From Prostheceraeus crozeri (taxonomy: Eukaryota; Platyhelminthes; Polycladida; Euryleptidae), in contig CAJQUW010000942.1 of NCBI GenBank assembly GCA_907163375.1, positions 29,277-93,276 of the forward strand: DNA of 64,000 nt, in the 5' to 3' direction. Position numbers and translations under genes: made by a program. Below the pieces are notes generated by a model that made no database searches, was not told where the DNA came from, and saw nothing but the letters and a program-made list of their open reading frames with translations. This document shows, piece after piece, positions 58,851-64,000 of this stretch (positions within the stretch are counted from its first letter, which is position 1; every line of letters begins with the position of its first letter).

Positions 58851-60699
58851 ATCGGCCGTCCAACAAGGCAAATCCACGATTTTAAACACGTGTTTTGGCT
58901 ATTTAACAAATTCCGAAGAAGTTTGGAATATAAATTTTTGATCGGTAGGTATGAAATGACTCATACTTCATAGTTTGATCTCTAGACTTGATCATAAAAA
59001 GATATCTTCGGCTAATTTTTGCTTTTCTCGGTGAGAACATTATTACAATACATTCCTCAAGCCAAAACCACGTATTTTTAAAGATATCTATAATATCGTT
59101 ATCCTCAACAATGCAGATCCACGTAGTTTAAAAACTATCATTCAACAACAGAACCACGTATTTTAAGAGACACGGCAATTTCTATCATGTAATTCTCATG
59201 ATTTTCTCTAAATTGACAGCAAAACCATAGTAAATTTGAAAAATTCCTCTGACAAAGAATATCGAGACATGCAATGTTTTCATATCATTCTTCCCACGCA
59301 TCGGCATGCTGTGGAATATCGCATGCGTGTGTGAATGAAGAACAGTGCCTAGTAATTAGACTACATACTTGTGCTGACAAAAATTATAATATCAGCATAG
59401 AATCCTCTCTCGTACAAAGCGGAACGCGGCGCGTTAATTTTGATTAGCGCCATGTCTGGTAAAAATCGGACTCCCGTCCGGGAAGGATGGTTTAGCAGCT
59501 TAAAAATCCAATATTATGATTAAAAGCAACATCCGAAAAAGATTCAACAAAGCCCTATATTATTTGCTTCATCCCGATATTTCAACAAGAAATACGTCAA
59601 CAACTCGGATAAACATCAGCCCGTCCGTGAAGTCCAATTTATTGACTGATAACCTGGAAGAGTCTACTTGTGACCTTGATTCAGAAGTCCGTGTTCCTGT
59701 TGAGACTTTCTCCTCTGATCCACAAGTGTGTGTTCCTGTTCAGGCTGTGCTCTCAACTGATCGTGATCGTCCAGTACCTGTTCCTGTTGAGACATTCACC
59801 TCTGATCCACAAGTGTGTGTTCCTGCTCAGGCTGTGCTCTCCGCTGATCGTGATCGTCTTACGTCTGTTCCTGCTGAGACTTTCTTAGTAGATCTTGATA
59901 GTCGAGAGTTAAATACTTACGCTTATCCCATTGAAGTTAGCATTCCTGATACGTCGTGTACTTTTGTTAACAGTGGTCAAACGACAAGCTTTGCTTTTTC
60001 TGACAACTTATAAGATGTTTCATGTTCTTCTGTCGTGTTCGATGAATGCAATCATGACATGAATTTGCCAAGAAATAAGTTATTTAATTGTCATTTGATA
60101 TCTACTGATTTTCCTAAACTGATTTCTCACCTGCAAATCAACTCGGTTAATGCCGGCAGTTTTGCTATTGTTGCTATCGTGCGAAAAATAACACAATCTG
60201 AATCCACACGAAGTGCCAGTCAAACCATGGTCAAACTAACTTGGGGGATTTCACCTAACTTAGGTGAACGCTAGGAATCGCTCAAGCATACCAACTAGGA
60301 TTTCCCCCAGTGAACCCCTACGTAAAGATCATAGGAAAAAGATTTTAGGAATTGTAGCATACGGCCCGTGGTCTGAGAATTTTATAGACTACTAAAAGTA
60401 TTCAACATCAACAAGCCAAAATCACGCATTTTAAGAAAGCTATCGACATAGAAATTTTCGTCTCATCATCAACAAGCCAAAACCACGTATTTTAGAGTAT
60501 ACTGAAAAATTTTCGACATCAACAAGGCAAAACCACGTATTTTAAAAATGCTAACGACATAGAAATTTTCGTTCGACTTCAACAAGCCAAAGGCACGTAC
60601 TTTGAAACACTGTTGGTGTAGATATTTAACAATGTTTAGACGATGATTTCTCAAAACATAGTTTTTCAAAATACGTGGATTTGCCTTGTGACGGCCGAT
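58851..60699 (+). mobile_element. Insertion with inverted ends inside the LINE endonuclease
   Basis: The ends mirror each other: ATCGGCCGTC (58851-58860), then CAAGGCAAATCCACG, against the same words inverted up to 60699. Words like CAACAAGCCAAAACCACGTA recur many times near both ends (about 59055-59165 and 60410-60600), as subterminal repeats do. It interrupts the LINE endonuclease between VYI and DGRYEQI. No transposase is seen. The superfamily and target duplication are unclear. Confidence 0.6.
59516..60013 (+). CDS. 165-aa ORF with 30-residue repeats, unknown
   Basis: An open frame inside the insertion. Two tandem units of about 30 residues (SDPQVCVPVQAVL, then DRDRP and VPVETF) lie in the middle, matched by repeats of about 90 bp in the DNA. 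No family, signal peptide or membrane span is seen. It may be a captured fragment or a chance frame kept open by the repeat. Confidence 0.3.
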   Translation: MIKSNIRKRFNKALYYLLHPDISTRNTSTTRINISPSVKSNLLTDNLEESTCDLDSEVRVPVETFSSDPQVCVPVQAVLSTDRDRPVPVPVETFTSDPQVCVPAQAVLSADRDRLTSVPAETFLVDLDSRELNTYAYPIEVSIPDTSCTFVNSGQTTSFAFSDNL

Positions 60700-60998
60700 A
60701 TGAGCAAATCAAAGACTTTTTCATTGACATGTTGGATTCAGAACTTTTAACTTTTCCCGAGTCAAACATCCTAATTTGCGGCGACTTTAATAGATCTGAC
60801 AAATCATTTTTTGCTGAACAATTTTCTCTGTGTAATTGTGTTGCGTCTCCGACACGTAACGATGCGCACTTGGATCAGATGTGGCTAAATATCGATTTTG
60901 CAGATTTGCATCGTGATGATGCATGTGTTGGTCCACCTATATCTTCCTCTGACCACAAAACATTGTTCCTTTTTGGCAAAAACTGTGACACCACCTAG
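60700..60998 (+). pseudogene. LINE endonuclease, C-terminal half
   Basis: The frame reads YEQIKDFFIDMLDSELL, then NILICGDFNRSD (the catalytic GDFN block) and SSSDHKTLF (the SDH block), as in exonuclease-endonuclease-phosphatase domains of LINE ORF2. The N-terminal half (TESWLNV near 58610, CVYI near 58825) lies before the insertion. Confidence 0.8.
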
Positions 60999-61000
60999 AT

Positions 61001-62842
61001 CAATTGTCAAAGTGTGGGATTTTCGAAGAGCAAACATGAATATGTTTTTGCCTGAGTTATCTGAAGCTAATTTCTCTGCTATTGCAAAAGCTGACTCAGT
61101 TGATGATATGTGCGAAGAGTTTTATTCATGTGTGTACAGTGCTATGACGTTTGTTCCATCCTCTTTTGTTACTTTCACGTGTAATGATAAGCCTTGGGTT
61201 ACCCCAGTACTCAAACAACTTATCAATATGAGGTGGTATGCATATCGAACGCGAGAGTGGGTGCTGTTTGATCATTATAAAAGAAAAGTTCAAGAAGAGA
61301 TAGCCAAAGCAAAGAGTTTATGGGTTCAAAGAAACACAAAATCTGTTAAGAATATCTTGAAAGTGGTAAATGAGTTTCGAGGTAAAAAGCATTCGACCAG
61401 TTTTGACGAGTTGATAAAGGAACGCGGGGAGTCAATGACTTAATTTTGCTGAATTTGCAGGCTGAGTTCAGCAGCAGTTTCAACAACTCAGTTGATACAG
61501 GTACCTCTGTTCATGGTGTGCCATGTCGCGAACCCTTGACTATTGGATTCAATGGAAGCGACGTCAAAGATGCACTTGTCAGACTCAAATCTGGAAAGTC
61601 TATCGGTTGCGATGGTATTCCAACCAGCTCCTTCGTGAAGGCGCTGAAATTTTGTGCTGCCCGTTGTTCCAAATTTTTCGAATATCGATTCAGGATTGTG
61701 TGTTTCTATCATGCTGGAAACTAGCCGATGTCCCGCTTCCTAAAACACGTGCCCCAACATTGTCTGATTTTCGGCCAATTTCACTAACGCCTGTTGTTAG
61801 TAAGCTTTTTGAGCGTCTGGTGCTTCGATCTTCTTATGAGCAATTGTTACCACTATGGTTCCTCACAATGTGCTTTTCTTAAACATGGTTCTACGGACAG
61901 TGCTCTTGTGAGAATTCATGACTCTGTTACCGAATATTTGGACTCTGAAAACGTTTCGGCTGTAACGGTGACTTGCATTGATTTGAAAAAGACCTTCGAT
62001 ATGACAAGACTTGATATTGTGCTGACTCAATTGTGTGATGCCGGAGTGAGCAGTGGTCTTATAGCTTGGTTGAAAAGCTATCTCGACAATAGGAGGCAGC
62101 GGCTTAGAGTGAAAGGCGTTTATGGGCCAACTGTCAAAACTAGCTCCGGTGTTCCACAAGGTTCTGTGTTGGGGCCCGTGTTACGAGCCCTTGTTACGAG
62201 CCCGTGTGTATCGTATTTTCAGTTTTCATGGGAACTCTATCGTTGTTGGATTATGGAACAACTATTGTCATGTACGCCGATGACATAACTCTGATTAAAC
62301 CGATGTATAAGGAGAGTTTGTCTAGCAATACAATTTCAAAAGTTATGGAATGGATCAATGCGAACGGTATGTCTCTCAATCTCTCCAAGACAAAGCAAAT
62401 GATTATTCGACGTAGTGAATGCATTCAGTCTACATATACAGAGATCCAACTTGTCGATCGGTTGAAGATTTTGGGTGTGACTTGGAATTCAAAGTTGACT
62501 TGGTAGAATCATTTTTCTCAAATTCTTCGAATTTCTTTCCAACGTCTCTATGTTCTCAGAGTTTTGCGATCGTTGTTACCACGTGAAAAATTAATTATTG
62601 TATATAAATCAATTGTGTTGTCTTTGCTATTGTATGCAGCATCCCTTTTTGAATGGTTGCCTCTGGGAATTGAGAACAAAATAGAAAAATTTCAGAGACG
62701 CGCACACCGTATTATATACAGAAGAAAGGAAATAAACATTCATCCCCACTCATCCCTACAATCATGTTCCCTGTCAGCTTTTCAAACCCACCTGAAATCC
62801 CTTGCCTCACATGTTTTGTGTAATTTTCCGAATCAGTCTTAA
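61001..62842 (+). pseudogene. LINE reverse transcriptase
   Basis: After the linker (61001-61443) come the RT blocks: LKSGKSIGCDGIP, FRPISLTPVVSKLFERLV, VTCIDLKKTFDMTRLD, SSGVPQGSVLGPVL and MYADDITLI (the catalytic YADD). Then follow LNLSKTKQMII and LKILGVTW, and the C-terminal stretch to 62842. The order and wording fit the jockey/CR1 group. The frame changes several times (near 61690, 61860 and 62200) and a TAG interrupts near 62505, so it is dead. Confidence 0.85.
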
Positions 62843-63383
62843 CTCTGTGTGTGTGTCCAGTGTCTTTGCTCAATAATGTAATGTGTGAACCGTATAGTCT
62901 TTTTATGTTGATAAGTACTTCCTATCAGTACTATTTTCAACACTATTTGACACGTGCATTCGCGCTGTGCTGGTGTATCCAAGCAGTCTTGTAGTTGTAC
63001 ATCTTTCCAACGGCATATATTTGCCATGGCTAATAAAATGTTGATGATGATGATGATGAGACATTGTGACTGTGCCGATTTTCCGACAGTTTCTAGTTTG
63101 AGGAAGGCTAGAGCCTGTTCTTTTCTACTAAAATGTGAGTCTGTTGATGTACACCCCCTTCACGACTTTGTACCTCCACGTTTACCGAGATCTGGACTTT
63201 TTCAACAGCCACCTGCACACACTTCTCGTCGCTTGCATTCATTTTCCCCTGGACTTGTAATTTAATGAACAGCTAACGTTCATGCGCTCTTCTATTGCAT
63301 TTTTAAGACCGTATTTCAAAATTTTGCATTGCATGCATTCTGAGGATCTGTTGCTTACTCCACTTGTGATAGTATTATTTCTC

Positions 63384-63480
63384 TATGAATGAATGAATAA
63401 GACTTTATCAATCATACAAAAGCGGCATGACAAGGAAATATACATAACATTTCTGCGTTTTACAAATGATAACTTATACA
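63384..63480 (-). repeat. LINE-like 3' tail on the minus strand
   Basis: TGAATGAATGAATAAGACTTTA is, read on the minus strand, TAAAGTCTTATTC followed by ATTC repeats. This resembles the 3' end of a LINE with a short tandem tail. The body upstream is too short to classify. Confidence 0.4.
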
Positions 63481-64000
63481 GATTATGTCAAACATGCAAA
63501 CTTGACAAAAGATTTGTTGTATAGCGCCGACATAGTTCGCTCCGGTTGCACAACTATGTTGCCTTGCGCAGCTATGTTGCACAACTGCTGCCTAAATTAT
63601 GTGTATGTCTAGTATTGATATCTTACATTGTGATTCTTTCAATTGTACTTGTAAATAACGATTTTCATTTATTCAAAATATAAGCTTCCTTTCCTTTTTC
63701 CTTTTTCACGTCAAACCAATGCCCAACGGGCGTAGTGGGCAGGTCTGTGCATGGGTCGACGGGGTCCTGGTAGAGGTGGAATTGAGAGACCGCCAGTGAC
63801 ATCTGCGCGATACTGCTTAATTTATGTGGTCTGAGCTCAGCCGTGAGCACGTGCTAGCAGGATTCAGATGATGGATACGTTGACGAGGCGGATCTCTTCT
63901 ACTGAGCAAGTATGTCTGCCAAGAATGCGGTCTCGTGCCTGTCCTGAGTAAATGCGACAGGACCTTCCTAGCGTTGTCCCACTATAGGCAATTATTGTAC
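63481..64000. other. No gene recognised
   Basis: The final stretch shows CTATGTTGC repeats near 63550-63590 and a GC-richer part from 63720. No family was recognised. Confidence 0.4.

Larger units (their letters stand above)
57850..63058 (+). mobile_element. Jockey/CR1-like LINE, decayed
   Basis: ORF1-like remnants (57.85-58.48 kb), an apurinic-type endonuclease (58.54-58.85 and 60.70-61.0 kb, split by an insertion) and a reverse transcriptase (61.45-62.84 kb) follow in order. They end with a short 3' UTR and a (GAT)n tail, TTGATGATGATGATGATGAG, at about 63040-63060. Many frameshifts and stops make the copy dead. Confidence 0.8.

Overview
The window reads as nuclear DNA of an animal, probably an invertebrate. 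It has spliceosomal introns, TATA promoters, a tRNA-derived SINE, R2-like and jockey/CR1-like LINEs, Tc1/mariner, pogo, piggyBac, hAT and Chapaev-like DNA transposons, and Polinton and Gypsy relatives. No bacterial-style operon is present. I cannot name the species. Almost everything is mobile or repetitive DNA. The only host-like gene is a broken BEN-domain gene split by transposons.

Layout: 0.3-0.5 kb SINE; 2.4-4.3 kb decayed R2-like LINE; 4.97-6.73 kb Tc1/mariner element with a TA duplication; 6.99-8.99 kb internally deleted piggyBac element at TTAA; 10.39-32.70 kb a giant PolB element; 32.7-34.3 kb Gypsy fossil; 34.3-41.2 kb BEN-domain pseudogene with one exon split by a hAT element, which holds a mariner element, which holds a pogo element; 42-47.3 kb inverted-repeat element with a Chapaev-like transposon inside; 48.9-49.5 kb a tract almost free of G; 50.9-55.0 kb a region bounded by inverted repeats; 57.9-63.1 kb jockey/CR1-like LINE with an insertion in its endonuclease.

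The centre of interest is the 22.3-kb element. It has inverted terminal arms of about 6.9 and 8.2 kb around a 7.3-kb core. The core carries an intact-looking, spliced protein-primed family B DNA polymerase gene and a broken remnant that looks like the end of a Polinton minor capsid (penton) gene. From outside to centre each arm holds: a 22-bp tandem repeat; satellite units each headed by a run of 9-10 C; an inward TATA promoter; repeated structured-RNA domains; two sequences with the full double-pseudoknot layout of hepatitis delta virus (HDV)-like self-cleaving ribozymes; a TATA-driven 88-codon ORF between those ribozymes; and an AT-rich minisatellite. A further copy of the structured domain lies in the predicted 5' UTR intron of the polymerase gene. 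The arms are nearly identical, so the element is young or its arms are kept alike by conversion.

My inference is that inward RNAs made from the arms are cut by the ribozymes, which would set the ends of the small-ORF transcript. A Polinton-like element with kilobase-scale palindromic arms, paired HDV-like ribozymes and reiterated structured RNA is the best candidate here for an undescribed system.
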